Shown: positions 27,393 to 37,606, numbered from the stretch's first letter. The stretch is 64,000 nucleotides of DNA from Vibrio sp. FE10 (GCF_030297155.1 NZ_AP028067.1:2356001-2420000); one strand, 5' to 3'. The notes: a model not told the origin generated them from the sequence alone. Numbers and translations: made by a program.

Positions 27393-27905
27393 ATGAACAG
27401 TACATTTATCGTAAACTTTATCGGAAAAGCATCACCAGCAACAATCAAGCAACTTGCTGCGGTTACTCACGAAAACGACGGGAAATGGCTCATCAGTAAA
27501 GTGAACTTTATTGAAGACCAAGTCGCAGGCGTACTCAAGGTTCAACTTCCAGCCATCAACGAATCCATTGTCAAAGAAGCGTTCAGCGCCAATGCTGACT
27601 TGATCGTGCAGTTTGTTGATTCAGACCATACTCACAATGCACAAGATACAATACATCACCTACGACTCGACTCGAACGACCGAGCAGGGATCGTCAACGA
27701 AGTAACACATGTATTGGATAGACAAGGGATCAGCATTCTCGATATGGATTGCCACCGAGTCTTCATCGCTGGTGGCGGAGGTGTCAGCTCAAGCCTATTT
27801 ACTTCCAAGATTGCCGTTAAGCTACCAATCGAAGTCTTGATTGATGATGTCGTCAACGAGCTAGAAACGCTCAGTGAAGATACTCGTGTGATGATTGAGA
27901 ACTAA
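27393..27905 (+). CDS. GcvR-like protein with two ACT domains
   Basis: The 170-residue cytosolic protein has two ACT domains (about 1-75 and 88-165; the second begins LRLDSNDRAGIVNEVTHVL). This resembles the glycine-cleavage repressor partner GcvR, which binds glycine and modulates GcvA; other GcvR-like proteins have no proven target. An upstream in-frame TTG exists at 27381, but the ATG at 27393 has a GGGGG ribosome binding site. No gcv genes are nearby. Confidence 0.75.
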   Translation: MNSTFIVNFIGKASPATIKQLAAVTHENDGKWLISKVNFIEDQVAGVLKVQLPAINESIVKEAFSANADLIVQFVDSDHTHNAQDTIHHLRLDSNDRAGIVNEVTHVLDRQGISILDMDCHRVFIAGGGGVSSSLFTSKIAVKLPIEVLIDDVVNELETLSEDTRVMIEN

Positions 27906-27934
27906 CAGATAGCACTTAACTTCTATCCTTACTG

Positions 27935-27965
27935 TTGTTTTTAGATAACAGTTATCTAAAAACAA
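27935..27965. other. Perfect 14 bp-stem hairpin
   Basis: TTGTTTTTAGATAA, CAG, TTATCTAAAAACAA is a perfect inverted repeat just before the next terminator, so the end of the gcvR-like mRNA would carry two stacked hairpins. Confidence 0.7.
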
Positions 27966-27994
27966 AAAAGAGCAGCTCATCGGCTGCTCTTTTT
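27965..27994. terminator. Bidirectional terminator between the gcvR-like gene and nspC
   Basis: AAAAAGAGCAGC and GCTGCTCTTTTT arms around TCATCG, with A and T tracts on both sides. It can end both convergent transcripts. Confidence 0.85.
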
Positions 27995-28017
27995 ATTATT
28001 CTGAAACTATGACTCAG

Positions 28018-29151
28018 TTACTTAACTGACCACTGTGACAGAGAACGCTTGAAGTCTTCATAGCCAAACTCATTCAGCTTTTGAATTTCGCCATTGCTGC
28101 GCTCGCAATAGATCGATGGCATCTTCAAACCATTGAACCAGTTCAGTTTCACCATGGTGTAACCCGCACTGTCCAACAAATGAAGCTTTTGACCAATCTT
28201 CAACGGCTCATCAAAGCTTGCTTCGCAGAACTGGTCGCCCGCAAGGCATGAACACGAACCAATCACATAGTCATGGCTACCGTTTTCAGAGGCTTCCAAT
28301 ACCGATGCTGGTTCATTGTAGATAAGCGTATCAAGGCGATGAGCTTCGGTTGCCGAATCGACAATTGCCGTTTTCTTCACGTTCTCTACGATATCAACCA
28401 CTGTCACAACCAAGTCAGTTGTTTTAGTGATGATGGCTTCACCCGGCTCAAGGTACATCTGCACGCCGTGCTTTTCAGAGAAGGCTTTCAGCGCAAGACC
28501 CAGTTTCTCGATGTCATAGCCCGGCCATGTGAAGAACACACCGCCACCCATGCTCACCCAATCTAACTTATCTAGGTGATCGCCAAACTGTTCTGAGATT
28601 GAATCAAGCAGACCAATAAAGGCATCGACATCTTTGTTCTCACAGTTCATGTGGAACATCACGCCATTAATCTCGTCGAAGATCTCAGGCTTAATGTGGT
28701 CAGCCTGAACACCTAAACGAGAGAATTGACGCGCAGGGTTCGCTAGGTCTTGCCCTGCATAGCTCACGCCCGGATTTAAACGTAAACCCAGCGAAGCCTT
28801 ACCTTCCACAATATGACGGTAAGCAGCAAGTTGACTTTGAGAGTTGAAGATCATCTTGTCGCAAATATCCGCAACTTCTCTCACGTCACCTTCACTGTAA
28901 CCCACACTGTAAGCGTGCGTTTCACCACCAAAAGTTTCGTGGCCAAGTTTCACTTCATATGGACCAGAGCTTGTCGTGCCATCGAGGTAAGGTTTGATGA
29001 TGTCAAACACACCCCATGTCGAGAAACACTTCAGTGCCAATACCAACTTCACACCTGAAATCTCTTTCAATTGCTTAGCTATCTCTAAATTCGCAATCAA
29101 CTTGTCTTCGTTGATCATGAAATAAGGCGTTTTTAGTTCGTTGTTTTGCAT
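28018..29151 (-). CDS. nspC: Carboxynorspermidine decarboxylase
   Basis: NspC is a PLP enzyme that decarboxylates carboxynorspermidine to norspermidine, a triamine tied to biofilm control in Vibrio. The 377 residues have the PLP lysine in LALKCFSTW (Lys41) and the alanine-racemase-fold motifs [21 protein letters not shown] (about 212) and [11 protein letters not shown], which carries the substrate-site Cys. An AAGG ribosome binding site lies 8 bp before the ATG. It is the last gene of the polyamine cluster, separated from the dehydrogenase gene by 210 bp holding a palindromic repeat. Confidence 0.95.
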   Translation of the reverse strand: MQNNELKTPYFMINEDKLIANLEIAKQLKEISGVKLVLALKCFSTWGVFDIIKPYLDGTTSSGPYEVKLGHETFGGETHAYSVGYSEGDVREVADICDKMIFNSQSQLAAYRHIVEGKASLGLRLNPGVSYAGQDLANPARQFSRLGVQADHIKPEIFDEINGVMFHMNCENKDVDAFIGLLDSISEQFGDHLDKLDWVSMGGGVFFTWPGYDIEKLGLALKAFSEKHGVQMYLEPGEAIITKTTDLVVTVVDIVENVKKTAIVDSATEAHRLDTLIYNEPASVLEASENGSHDYVIGSCSCLAGDQFCEASFDEPLKIGQKLHLLDSAGYTMVKLNWFNGLKMPSIYCERSNGEIQKLNEFGYEDFKRSLSQWSVK

Positions 29152-29249
29152 GTTAATACCTTGCGGCCCTCGAGTTCACGAAGACACATGATAATCGAAC
29201 AAAGCCGACGCTAATGCGTCGGCTGAAATTATACGTTCTCGTCAATCAT

Positions 29250-29378
29250 ATGACTTTGAATGGAATTCGCAGAACTTTGCCCTTATCGCTAGGACATCGC
29301 GCGGAGTTTACGAACGTAAATGAGCACGATGGACAACGCGATGAGGGCAAAGAGCCAGAAATTACTTCAAAGTATGGA
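29250..29378. repeat. ERIC-like imperfect palindromic intergenic element
   Basis: The outer arms (about 29253-29289 and 29338-29374) are inverted copies: TTTGCCCTTATCGC faces GCGATGAGGGCAAA with one mismatch, and ACTTTGAA faces TTCAAAGT. The centre holds TTTACG-AA-CGTAAA and a GGAGTTTACG...GTAAATGAG core resembling ERIC elements. It lies between the dehydrogenase and nspC genes, and its right arm covers the last codons and stop of the dehydrogenase gene. Confidence 0.7.
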
Positions 29379-30612
29379 TCAGAGGTAAACCGGCTGTTGG
29401 CTCTAGCTCTTGAACATGCCAATCTAGACCGATCTCTGGCATCGTTGCTAGGAACGGGTCTGGGTTTAGCTGTTCCATGTTGAATACGCCTTTATCAGCC
29501 CATTCGCCACGGAAGAACTGAAGTGCAGCAGTAATCGCTGGCACACCGGTTGTGTAAGAAATCGCTTGGTGTTCTACGTCTTCGTAAGCCACTTCGTGGT
29601 CTGCGTTATTGTAGATGAATACGCTGCGCTCTTTACCGTCTTTTTTACCTTGAACCCAAGTACCGATACACGTTAAACCTGTGTAACCCGGAGCTAGAGA
29701 GGTTGGATCTGGTAGCAATGCTTTAAGAACATGAAGAGGCTGAACCACTGTACCATCGTGCAATGTTAGCGGATCTGGGCTTAGAAGGCCGATATCACGC
29801 ATGCAGTTGAAGTAGTTCAGGTAAGCATCACCGAAGCCCATCCAGAATTCGATACGCTTAGCTGGGATGAATTCCTTCATTGAACGCACTTCATCGTGCG
29901 CCATTGAGTACACTTTATGAGAACCACAGTTCGGGAATTCAAACTCAAGCATACGAGAGTGACAAGGTACTTGTTTCCACTCTTCATTTTCCCAGTAGAA
30001 AGAGTCGCCTTGGATCTCAAGCATGTTGGTTTCTGGGTCAAAGTTTGTCGCAAACTTCTTGCCGTGGTCGCCAGCATTCACGTCCATCACGTCAATTGAG
30101 TCAATCTCATCGAACAAGTGCTTAACCGCGTACGCTGCAAAGATTGATACCACACCTGGATCGAAACCAGCACCAAGAATACCTGTGATGCCCGCTTCAG
30201 CGAACTTCTCACGGTAGCCCCACTGCCAATCGTAAGCTTGTGGTACTTGTTGGCCTTCAGAACATAGGTCAACCGCTACCGATGTATCTAGGTAAGAGAC
30301 TTTAGATTGGTAACACGCTTCCATGATCGCCATGTTTACCCAAGGAGGACCAGCATTGATCACAAGATCAGGCTTAACTTCTTTAATCAAAGCAACAAGC
30401 GCATCAACATCGTCAGCGTCTACTGAACGTGCTTCTAGTTTCTTAGTTGAATCTTTAAGGTTGTTTTTACCTTTGATCGATTCGATGATTTTTTCACATT
30501 TCGCGATTGTGCGCGAAGCGATTGTGATATCACCCAGTACTTCGTTATTTTGTGCTGCTTTATGTGCAACAACCCAACCAACGCCGCCTGCACCAATTTG
30601 TAGAATAGCCAT
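29362..30612 (-). CDS. Carboxynorspermidine dehydrogenase (synthase)
   Basis: This saccharopine-dehydrogenase-family enzyme condenses L-aspartate semialdehyde with 1,3-diaminopropane and reduces the product to carboxynorspermidine. The 416 residues begin with a nucleotide-binding fold (LQIGAGGVGWVVAHKAA, about 4-20) and contain LVINAGPPWVN (about 84-94) and ILGAGFDPGVVSIFAAYA (about 145-162). It sits 8 bp after the fused aminotransferase/decarboxylase gene and before nspC, the same pathway order as in V. cholerae. Its 3' end lies in a palindromic repeat. Confidence 0.93.
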   Translation of the reverse strand: MAILQIGAGGVGWVVAHKAAQNNEVLGDITIASRTIAKCEKIIESIKGKNNLKDSTKKLEARSVDADDVDALVALIKEVKPDLVINAGPPWVNMAIMEACYQSKVSYLDTSVAVDLCSEGQQVPQAYDWQWGYREKFAEAGITGILGAGFDPGVVSIFAAYAVKHLFDEIDSIDVMDVNAGDHGKKFATNFDPETNMLEIQGDSFYWENEEWKQVPCHSRMLEFEFPNCGSHKVYSMAHDEVRSMKEFIPAKRIEFWMGFGDAYLNYFNCMRDIGLLSPDPLTLHDGTVVQPLHVLKALLPDPTSLAPGYTGLTCIGTWVQGKKDGKERSVFIYNNADHEVAYEDVEHQAISYTTGVPAITAALQFFRGEWADKGVFNMEQLNPDPFLATMPEIGLDWHVQELEPTAGLPLIHTLK

Positions 30613-30620
30613 AGTATTAA

Positions 30621-33548
30621 TTACCCTTGTTGTTCTGCTAGCTCAGTGGCTAGAGTTTGAATTTTGTTAATTAGAGATTTGAAATCTGATGTCTTTAAGC
30701 ACGGGTTCAAGATAGTAAATTTCAGCGCGCTTTTACCATCAACGACCGTTTCGCCAAGCACGGCAACGCCACGAGTCAGCGCCTCCAGCCTTAACGTCTG
30801 ATTCAGTTTGTCTAAATCAAGAGCGCCTTTTGCCGATTGCTCATTGTTCGGTACCGCACGGAACAGCACAGTCGACAGTGACGGCTCAGCAAGTAGCTCA
30901 AAATCGTCATGCTTCTGAATCAAATCGGCAACTTGAAGCGTCTGCTCTAAGAGATGGTCGTACATATCGCCCAATTGCTTTGGCCCAACGCTTTGCATCG
31001 TCATGAAAACTTTCAGTGCATCGAAACGCTTGGTGGTCGCGATAGACTTGTCGACTAAGTTCGGCAGCTCATCGTGTTCACGGTTTAGGTAATCTGCGTG
31101 ATGTAGAAGGTACTTAAAGTTCGCTTTGTCTTTGAGCAACACCGCACCACAGCTGATTGTTTGATAGAACAATTTGTGGAAATCGACGCTCACTGAGTCT
31201 GCTTTTTCGATGCCTTTTAGACGAGCTTTATGGCTACTTAAAATAAGTGCGCCACCGTATGCACTGTCGACATGGAACCAAAGATCTTGCTGGCTTGCGA
31301 TGTCTGCAATCGCATCAAGGTCATCGATAGCACCATGATCGGTGGTGCCCGCCGTACCAACCACAGCAAAAGGAATCAGACCTTGTGCTTTCAGTGCTTT
31401 CACTTCTGCATCTAACAAGTCAGCTTTGATGGTGCCGTTAGCGTTGGTATCAACACAGCACACAGCCGCTTCGCCTAACCCCATTAATGATGCAGATTTT
31501 TGAACCGTGAAGTGCGATTTCTTTGAACATAAGATACGCAGTTTGCTCGCGTACTTTGGCAAACCTAACTTTTGGATTGAGTGACCATCGTGCTTATCGG
31601 CAACCCAGTCTCTTGCTAGCAACAAGCCCATCAGGTTACTTTGCGTGCCGCCGCTCGTGAAAACACCATCAGCTTGATCGCCAAGTTGGTATTTCTCACA
31701 CATCCAATCCACGACTCGTTGTTCAACATAAGTCGCTGCAGATGCTTGGTCCCATGAATCCATTGATTGGTTCAACGCCGCGATAATCGATTCCGCAGCA
31801 ACAGAAGCCATAAGAGGTGGAGTGTGGAGATGTGCAATACAGTCTGGGTGTTGCACGAAGATGGAGTTTGCAGCGACTAACTCAGCCGTGCTATCCACAA
31901 CATCAACCAAAGCGTGTTGGTTGTTATCGAGGTCGACAGCATTGATAGCTGCTTCTAACACTTTTGGATCTAAACCCGAATAAGGGGTTTCAACTTGTTC
32001 AAAAACCGCTTTCATCGCTTGAGTGGTTTGGTTCATCACGTTAGCAAATTCGTCGCTACCGCCTAAACCTGTCTGGATGAAATGCTTATTCCATTCTTGG
32101 TTAGTTTGTTCGCTTGAAGCTGGGTCTTGTTGTAAACCACCACCCGCTGCGATGATCGCTTCTTCCATCACTCGCAATGCAAAGTCGATTTGCTCGAAAG
32201 AGATAATCATTGGTGGAAGGAAACGAATAACCGAACCATCACGACCACCCTTTTCGACCATCAAGCCGCGCTCTAACGCCGCTCGTTGAATCGCTAGGGT
32301 CAGTTCACCGTCTGATTGCGGCTCACCAAATTTGTTAAGCTCACCATTTGGTTGCTTGATCTCAGCGCCAAGCATCAAGCCTTTACCACGAACTTCAGCA
32401 ATACAACTCACACGAGATTGAATCTTCTCGAGTCCATGACGTAAATATTGGCCCGCAATGTTTGCGTGCTCAACTAAGCCATCTCGCTCGATGATTTCCA
32501 ACGCCTTAGCGCCAGACACCATTGCCAATTGATTACCACGGAATGTGCCTGTGTGTTCACCCGCTTTCCAAGTATCAATGCTCTTATCGAATACAAGCAG
32601 CGACATAGGCAGTCCGCCACCAATAGCTTTAGACAAGCACAAGATATCAGGATTAACGCCTGACTCTTCAAACGCAAAGCGATGACCAGTTTTACCTACA
32701 CCACACTGAATTTCATCAAAGATCAGTAGAATGCCGTGTTCATCACAGATGCGACGCAAGCCTTTTAGCCAAGATGCAGGAGCTGGAATCACACCGCCCT
32801 CACCTTGTACAGGCTCAACGATCATCGCAGCCGGTTTCATGATGCCGGATTCGTCGTCATTCAACATACGTTCGATATAACGAATGCTCGCGTTAGCACC
32901 CGCTTCACCACCAATGCCAAACGGGCAGCGAAGGTTGTATGGGAAAGGCATGAAATGTACGTCAGACATTAAGCCGCTACGACGTTCTTTAGTGCCAAGG
33001 TTACCCATCATGCCCATGGTGCCGTTCGTCATGCCATGGTAAGCACCACGGAAAGCGAACATGGTGTTGCGACCTGTGGTTTGCTTCGCGAGCTTGATCG
33101 CGGCTTCCACAGCATCAGCGCCAGACGGACCACAGAATTGAAGAACCGAGTTCGTTGAAAAGTCTTGAGGGAGAAAAGCTTTAACTCGCTTGATAAACGT
33201 CTCTTTTGCTTGAGTCGTGATATCAAGAGTCTGGTATGGTAAACCTGAATCGAGTTGGTCTTTAAGTGCTTGGTTGATTTCAGGGTGGTTGTAACCCAAA
33301 GAAAGTGTACCGGCACCGGCTAAGCAATCGAGAAAGAGTTGGCCACGAGTATCTTCAACTAAAACACCACATGCTCTTTTAATAGCAATCGGTAGGCGTC
33401 TTGGGTATGAACGAACATCCGATTCATGCTGTTCTTGCTCAAGCAAAATAGCGTCGGGTGTTAGGTCGTAAGTTCCCTCTACGATAGGAACCATAGTTGA
33501 AAATGAATTTGCGATAGTATTAATATCGACTTCAAAGGCGGTAGTCAT
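30621..33548 (-). CDS. Fused diaminobutyrate aminotransferase / diaminobutyrate decarboxylase
   Basis: A single 975-residue chain makes 2,4-diaminobutyrate from aspartate semialdehyde (N-terminal class III aminotransferase, about 1-460, PLP lysine in LSKAIGGG near 307) and decarboxylates it to 1,3-diaminopropane (C-terminal group II decarboxylase, about 480-975, PLP lysine in DFHKLFYQ near 789). This feeds norspermidine synthesis by the next two genes. I chose the ATG at 33548 (MTTAFEVDI) because of its AAGGGG ribosome binding site 7 bp upstream; the frame opens at 33599. The fusion is known in Vibrio. Confidence 0.95.
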   Translation of the reverse strand: MTTAFEVDINTIANSFSTMVPIVEGTYDLTPDAILLEQEQHESDVRSYPRRLPIAIKRACGVLVEDTRGQLFLDCLAGAGTLSLGYNHPEINQALKDQLDSGLPYQTLDITTQAKETFIKRVKAFLPQDFSTNSVLQFCGPSGADAVEAAIKLAKQTTGRNTMFAFRGAYHGMTNGTMGMMGNLGTKERRSGLMSDVHFMPFPYNLRCPFGIGGEAGANASIRYIERMLNDDESGIMKPAAMIVEPVQGEGGVIPAPASWLKGLRRICDEHGILLIFDEIQCGVGKTGHRFAFEESGVNPDILCLSKAIGGGLPMSLLVFDKSIDTWKAGEHTGTFRGNQLAMVSGAKALEIIERDGLVEHANIAGQYLRHGLEKIQSRVSCIAEVRGKGLMLGAEIKQPNGELNKFGEPQSDGELTLAIQRAALERGLMVEKGGRDGSVIRFLPPMIISFEQIDFALRVMEEAIIAAGGGLQQDPASSEQTNQEWNKHFIQTGLGGSDEFANVMNQTTQAMKAVFEQVETPYSGLDPKVLEAAINAVDLDNNQHALVDVVDSTAELVAANSIFVQHPDCIAHLHTPPLMASVAAESIIAALNQSMDSWDQASAATYVEQRVVDWMCEKYQLGDQADGVFTSGGTQSNLMGLLLARDWVADKHDGHSIQKLGLPKYASKLRILCSKKSHFTVQKSASLMGLGEAAVCCVDTNANGTIKADLLDAEVKALKAQGLIPFAVVGTAGTTDHGAIDDLDAIADIASQQDLWFHVDSAYGGALILSSHKARLKGIEKADSVSVDFHKLFYQTISCGAVLLKDKANFKYLLHHADYLNREHDELPNLVDKSIATTKRFDALKVFMTMQSVGPKQLGDMYDHLLEQTLQVADLIQKHDDFELLAEPSLSTVLFRAVPNNEQSAKGALDLDKLNQTLRLEALTRGVAVLGETVVDGKSALKFTILNPCLKTSDFKSLINKIQTLATELAEQQG

Positions 33549-34151
33549 AAAAGTCCCCTTGAATGTGTTCATACTCACCTCCATCAGACGCAATTGCACA
33601 CCGTCCCTCTATTGATTTAGAGAGAATTCAGAGTGAAACATGCGTATTGTCTAGAAATGAGATATAGCTGTACGCTCGCATAAGTCAAATGACAAATACG
33701 AAATTAGGCCGTCTTAGGACAGCAAAAATTAGTTAGCGAGAGCTCAAGGTTCAGTAATGCTACTGTTTTGAAGAATTGGACATTTGTGCAGTATCGGACA
33801 GCTATGAAGAACTGACCCTTTTGGAAATGCAGAGCTGATTAGCAATGTTGTTATTAGTGTGTTCAATGTTGGGTTTCCCATTAGCATGGCGAATTGCGCC
33901 ATAAGTATCCCGTCTATCAGCTAAAGGCTAGCTGATACCTACCCTACGTAATGTCCCAATCAGCAAGAATGGTCACTACGCGTATCCCCCAGAAGCAATC
34001 ACGGCTCTTTTTGAGCATCGCCATTCCGAGATTGCGCGGGAAAGTAACATAAAGTGAAATGAACGATCAATAGTTTTTAATAATCGCTGGATAAATAGCA
34101 GCGGTGACTGACATATTGCTGAAAATATCGTCAAATTGATCTTTAAGTAAG
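33549..34151. other. Gene-poor stretch upstream of the norspermidine operon
   Basis: About 600 bp with stops in all frames and no convincing gene or gene remnant. It must hold the operon promoter near its left end, but no strong -35/-10 pair stands out. One perfect hairpin (TATCAGCTA / TAGCTGATA, 33915-33937) is visible. Otherwise I see nothing. Confidence 0.6.
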
Positions 34152-34285
34152 GAGATCCCCGGTTCGCTCGTTCCTTGCGCCCGAGGATAACGAAGCAGGT
34201 ATACAGGCTGTGTTAGTGATAGCTTTGAGGTCATGGCGTCTTTCCGTCATTCTATAGCACGAGGAACGAGTTCATAGGGAATCTC
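34152..34285. repeat. Imperfect palindromic intergenic repeat, about 134 bp
   Basis: The ends are inverted copies: GAGATCCCC...CTCGTTCCTTG on the left and CGAGGAACGAG...GGGAATCTC on the right, with about 19 of 26 positions pairing. The middle holds GCGTCTTTCCGTCATTC. I think it belongs to a dispersed palindromic repeat class of Vibrio genomes; copy number cannot be seen here. Confidence 0.55.
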
Positions 34286-34407
34286 GCTTTTAAAAGCTAA
34301 GTAATCTAAACGAAATTGATAGCGACATTTTGAGATAGAAAAGGAAATTTGGCTGTGTGTTCAAACAGAAAGAGGAATAACGCATAGAAATCAGAACAGC
34401 AGAAACC

Positions 34408-34439
34408 AAAAAGCCCGAACATTTCTGTTCGGGCTTTTT
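34408..34439 (-). terminator. Terminator of the tRNA cluster
   Basis: AAAAAGCCCGAACA and TGTTCGGGCTTTTT arms around TTTC, just past the last tRNA on the minus strand. Confidence 0.85.
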
Positions 34440-34443
34440 AATT

Positions 34444-34519
34444 TGGAGCGATACATCGGGTTCGAACCGATGACCTCAACCTTGGCAAGGTTGCGCTCTA
34501 CCAACTGAGCTAGTATCGC
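34444..34519 (-). tRNA. tRNA-Gly (GCC), copy 2
   Basis: 76 nt with a complete cloverleaf and encoded CCA end. The anticodon GCC is at 34484-34486. Identical to the other glycine tRNA at 34723-34798; last in the minus-strand order Cys, Gly, Leu, Gly. Confidence 0.97.
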
Positions 34520-34555
34520 ATTTGCTACATCCGTTAAGACGTAGACTTTAATAGA

Positions 34556-34642
34556 TGGTGCCCCGGGCCGGACTTGAACCGGCACAGCGCGAACGCCGAG
34601 GGATTTTAAATCCCTTGTGTCTACCAATTCCACCACCAGGGC
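34556..34642 (-). tRNA. tRNA-Leu (UAA)
   Basis: 87 nt with the long variable arm of leucine tRNAs and an encoded CCA. The anticodon TAA is at 34606-34608 within the loop TTTAAAA. Confidence 0.96.
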
Positions 34643-34722
34643 ACGCAATTCTTTATTGCGATGCCGATTACTGAAAAGTAAAACACCATCTTAATGTCGA
34701 AGCCAATCAACATTACAAATTT

Positions 34723-34798
34723 TGGAGCGATACATCGGGTTCGAACCGATGACCTCAACCTTGGCAAGGTTGCGCTCTACCAACTGAGCTAGTATCGC
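34723..34798 (-). tRNA. tRNA-Gly (GCC), copy 1
   Basis: 76 nt, encoded CCA, anticodon GCC at 34763-34765; identical in sequence to the copy at 34444-34519. The pair probably arose by tandem duplication within the cluster. Confidence 0.97.
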
Positions 34799-34829
34799 AT
34801 TTTCATTACTCTTCAAAAGAAAGAGATAA

Positions 34830-34903
34830 TGGAGGCGCCTCCCGGAGTCGAACCGAGGTCCACGGATTTGCAATCCGCTGCATAGCCACTCTGCCAAGGC
34901 GCC
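34830..34903 (-). tRNA. tRNA-Cys (GCA)
   Basis: 74 nt with encoded CCA; anticodon GCA at 34869-34871. It is the first of four tRNAs. E. coli has a similar block (pgsA-glyW-cysT-leuZ), so the order is partly conserved. Confidence 0.97.
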
Positions 34904-35140
34904 TTAGTAACTCCAATCGAATCGCTTATTGCCATCCTCTTGGGTACGGGATGCATTCTACGGATTCGAGCGTTTGAGTCAATATTATTTTTGTATTTTT
35001 AATTCGTTTGAATAGATTTCATACGAAACAGGCTAAATAGCTGACTTTGTGTGCAAAGCACTTTGTGAACAGGCCATTCAAAGGAGATCTATATCACATT
35101 AGATATCCACTATTGATAACTTAACCTTAGGTTAAAGATC

Positions 35141-35166
35141 AAAAAAGCGAGCCTCAGCTCGCTTCT
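35141..35166 (-). terminator. Terminator of pgsA
   Basis: AAAAAAGCGAGC, CTCA, GCTCGCTTCTT; on the minus strand six T follow the stem. It separates pgsA from the tRNAs, so these need their own promoter. Confidence 0.75.
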
Positions 35167-35169
35167 TCA

Positions 35170-35727
35170 TCAATGGTGTTTTTCGTCTAACAAATCATCT
35201 TTGGCGGCCATTAAGTATTGCGCCATTGACCAGTAAGTAAGAACGGTTGCAACATAGAGTGCAATGTAACCTACCCATACCATCCAGTCGTCGTATCTCC
35301 AGATAAGTACCCAAAGAGCGAACATCTGAGAAACGGTTTTGACTTTACCGACCCAAGATACCGCAACGCTTGCACGTTTACCGATTTCAGCCATCCATTC
35401 GCGAAGCGCTGAAATGATAATCTCACGAGCAATCATGGTCACCGCTGGAATAGTTATCCAAATCGAATGGTAATACTCAGTCATCAAGATAAGAGCGGTA
35501 GCAACCAGCACTTTATCCGCTACAGGGTCAATAAAGGCACCAAAGCGAGACGTTTGTCCGAGTTTACGAGCCAGCATGCCATCTAGCCAGTCAGTAAAAC
35601 CCGCTACCCAAAACACCATTGCAGCAGCAAAAGGAGCCCATTCATAAGGTAGGTAAAAAACAACAACGAATACTGGGATTAAAAATAGTCTCAGTAAGGA
35701 CAAAATGTTAGGTATATTCAAACGCAT
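35170..35727 (-). CDS. pgsA: Phosphatidylglycerophosphate synthase
   Basis: PgsA joins CDP-diacylglycerol and glycerol-3-phosphate, the committed step to phosphatidylglycerol. The 185-residue membrane protein has the CDP-alcohol phosphotransferase signature [20 protein letters not shown] (about 49-68; the D-G-x2-A-R...G...D...D pattern) and about four or five membrane helices. It follows uvrC in the conserved uvrY-uvrC-pgsA order, with a 46 bp gap. Confidence 0.95.
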   Translation of the reverse strand: MRLNIPNILSLLRLFLIPVFVVVFYLPYEWAPFAAAMVFWVAGFTDWLDGMLARKLGQTSRFGAFIDPVADKVLVATALILMTEYYHSIWITIPAVTMIAREIIISALREWMAEIGKRASVAVSWVGKVKTVSQMFALWVLIWRYDDWMVWVGYIALYVATVLTYWSMAQYLMAAKDDLLDEKHH

Positions 35728-35773
35728 ATTATTAGGCTCTTATCAATTGCGCTTTAATGGTGCGGGATTTTTA

Positions 35774-37606
35774 CTATTGTTTCAATGCTTGATAAATGTT
35801 TTCTGCCAAAGAATGACTAATGCCCGGCACTTTGGCTATTTCTTCGACAGTTGCACGCTTAAGTTCTTGTAAGCCACCCATATATTTCAACAAAGATTGA
35901 CGACGTTTCGGTCCTACCCCTTCGATTCCTTCCAACGCACTGGTTCGGCGAGTTTTACCTCGTTTCGCTCTGTGCCCTGCTATCGCGTGATTATGGCTTT
36001 CATCACGAATGTGCTGGATAAGGTGCAACGCTGGTGCATCGCTTGGTAAGTTAAATTCCTCACCTTCAAGAGTCACTAAGGTTTCTAAACCCGGCTTACG
36101 GGTCACACCTTTCGCGATACCCATCATTCTTGGTCGAAATGGCCAATCACCCCAATATTGAGAAACAATCTCATGAGCGCGATTCAGTTGCCCCTTACCA
36201 CCATCGATAAATATGATATCAGGGATCTTATCGACATCGAGTTGTTTGGAATACCGTTTCTCAAGGGCCTGAGCCATCGCCGCGTAATCATCACCTCCAG
36301 TAATACCAGTGATGTTGTCACGACGGTATTCCGGCTTAACAGGGCCTTCCTGATTGAACACCACACAAGACGCTATCGTACTTTCACCCATGGTATGACT
36401 GATATCAAAACATTCCATGCGTTTAATCGCATCCATCGACAACACTTCTTGAAGCTCTTTGAAGCGCTGATTGATGGTCATCTTATGATTAATCTTGGTG
36501 GTAATGGCCGTCAGTGCGTTGGTATTCGACAACTTAAGGTAACGACCACGAGTACCAGAAGGATTGGTATTAAAGTGAATCTTACGACCTGCAACTTCAC
36601 ATAACGCTTCTTGAATCGGTGTGACATCTTCCATCAAATCGGCATTAAGAATTAAACGTGTTGGGATGGTTCTTGCTTCATTGTGCGCCAAATAATATTG
36701 ACTTAAAAAGCTCGAAAAGACCTCTTCTCGCACCGTATTGTTAGGAATTTTAGGGAAATGACTTCGACTACCCAAAACTTTGCCTTGGCGGATCATCAAG
36801 ATATGGATACAAGCTACTCCATTCTCTTGGGCAAATCCGAGCACGTCCATATCTTCCATAGAATCGTCAGATACGTACTGCTGTTCTTGTACACGTCGAA
36901 TCGCTTGAATTTGATCGCGGAAAGCAGCGGCTTGCTCAAAACGAAGCTCTCGGCTTGCCTTGTCCATCTTGTCGATAAGCGTCTCAAGGACGAGCTTGTC
37001 TTTCCCTTGCAGGAACAAACGAACATAATCGATAAGCTCGCTGTACTCTTCATCAGAGATAATGGAGCTAACACAAGGCGCAGCACAACGACCAATCTGG
37101 TACATCAAGCACGGGCGTGTTCTGTTCGCATAAACCGTGTCTTCACACTGGCGAGCAGGAAAAATCTTTTGTATTAGGTGTAGCGTCTCACGCACAGCGC
37201 CAGAATCGGGATAAGGACCAAAGTATTCACCCTTTTTCTTCTTAGCACCACGATGCATCGACAAACGAGGATGCTTGTGACCACTAATGAAAATATAAGG
37301 GTACGACTTATCATCACGCAGAAGTACGTTGTATTTCGGTAGGTACTGCTTGATGTAGTTGTGCTCAAGAATAAGAGCTTCTGTTTCCGTATGCGTTACA
37401 GTGACATCGATTTTGTCGATATTGCTGACTAAAGCGCGTGTTTTTTCACTGTCGACTTTTTTACGGAAATAACTGGAAAGGCGTTTTTTGAGGTTCTTAG
37501 CTTTACCGACGTAGATAACAACAGCCTCGGCGTTATACATACGATAAACGCCGGGCTGTTCTGTTACTGTCTTAAGGAATGAGACTGAGTCAAACAAGTT
37601 GGTCAC
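35774..37606 (-). CDS. uvrC: Excinuclease ABC subunit C
   Basis: UvrC makes both incisions in nucleotide excision repair. The 610 residues show the GIY-YIG 3'-nuclease domain ([20 protein letters not shown], about 19-38), the UVR motif that binds UvrB (about 205-240), the RNase H-like 5'-nuclease domain, with FDISHTMGE and [10 protein letters not shown], and a C-terminal helix-hairpin-helix pair (about 555-608). It begins 15 bp after uvrY, so the two are one transcript, as in enteric bacteria. Confidence 0.96.
   Translation of the reverse strand: MTNLFDSVSFLKTVTEQPGVYRMYNAEAVVIYVGKAKNLKKRLSSYFRKKVDSEKTRALVSNIDKIDVTVTHTETEALILEHNYIKQYLPKYNVLLRDDKSYPYIFISGHKHPRLSMHRGAKKKKGEYFGPYPDSGAVRETLHLIQKIFPARQCEDTVYANRTRPCLMYQIGRCAAPCVSSIISDEEYSELIDYVRLFLQGKDKLVLETLIDKMDKASRELRFEQAAAFRDQIQAIRRVQEQQYVSDDSMEDMDVLGFAQENGVACIHILMIRQGKVLGSRSHFPKIPNNTVREEVFSSFLSQYYLAHNEARTIPTRLILNADLMEDVTPIQEALCEVAGRKIHFNTNPSGTRGRYLKLSNTNALTAITTKINHKMTINQRFKELQEVLSMDAIKRMECFDISHTMGESTIASCVVFNQEGPVKPEYRRDNITGITGGDDYAAMAQALEKRYSKQLDVDKIPDIIFIDGGKGQLNRAHEIVSQYWGDWPFRPRMMGIAKGVTRKPGLETLVTLEGEEFNLPSDAPALHLIQHIRDESHNHAIAGHRAKRGKTRRTSALEGIEGVGPKRRQSLLKYMGGLQELKRATVEEIAKVPGISHSLAENIYQALKQ

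Noticed and set aside
29214..29483. An 89-codon open frame across the palindromic element
   Set aside because: It overlaps the dehydrogenase gene in antisense and depends on the repeat; no ribosome binding site or recognisable domain.
33640..34150. Decayed gene or integrase remnant beside the tRNA cluster
   Set aside because: No frame gives recognisable motifs and no direct repeat of a tRNA 3' end was seen.
34391..34897. Small open frames across the tRNA cluster
   Set aside because: They read through tRNA sequence and its 3' ends, a common artefact; the tRNAs explain the DNA fully.
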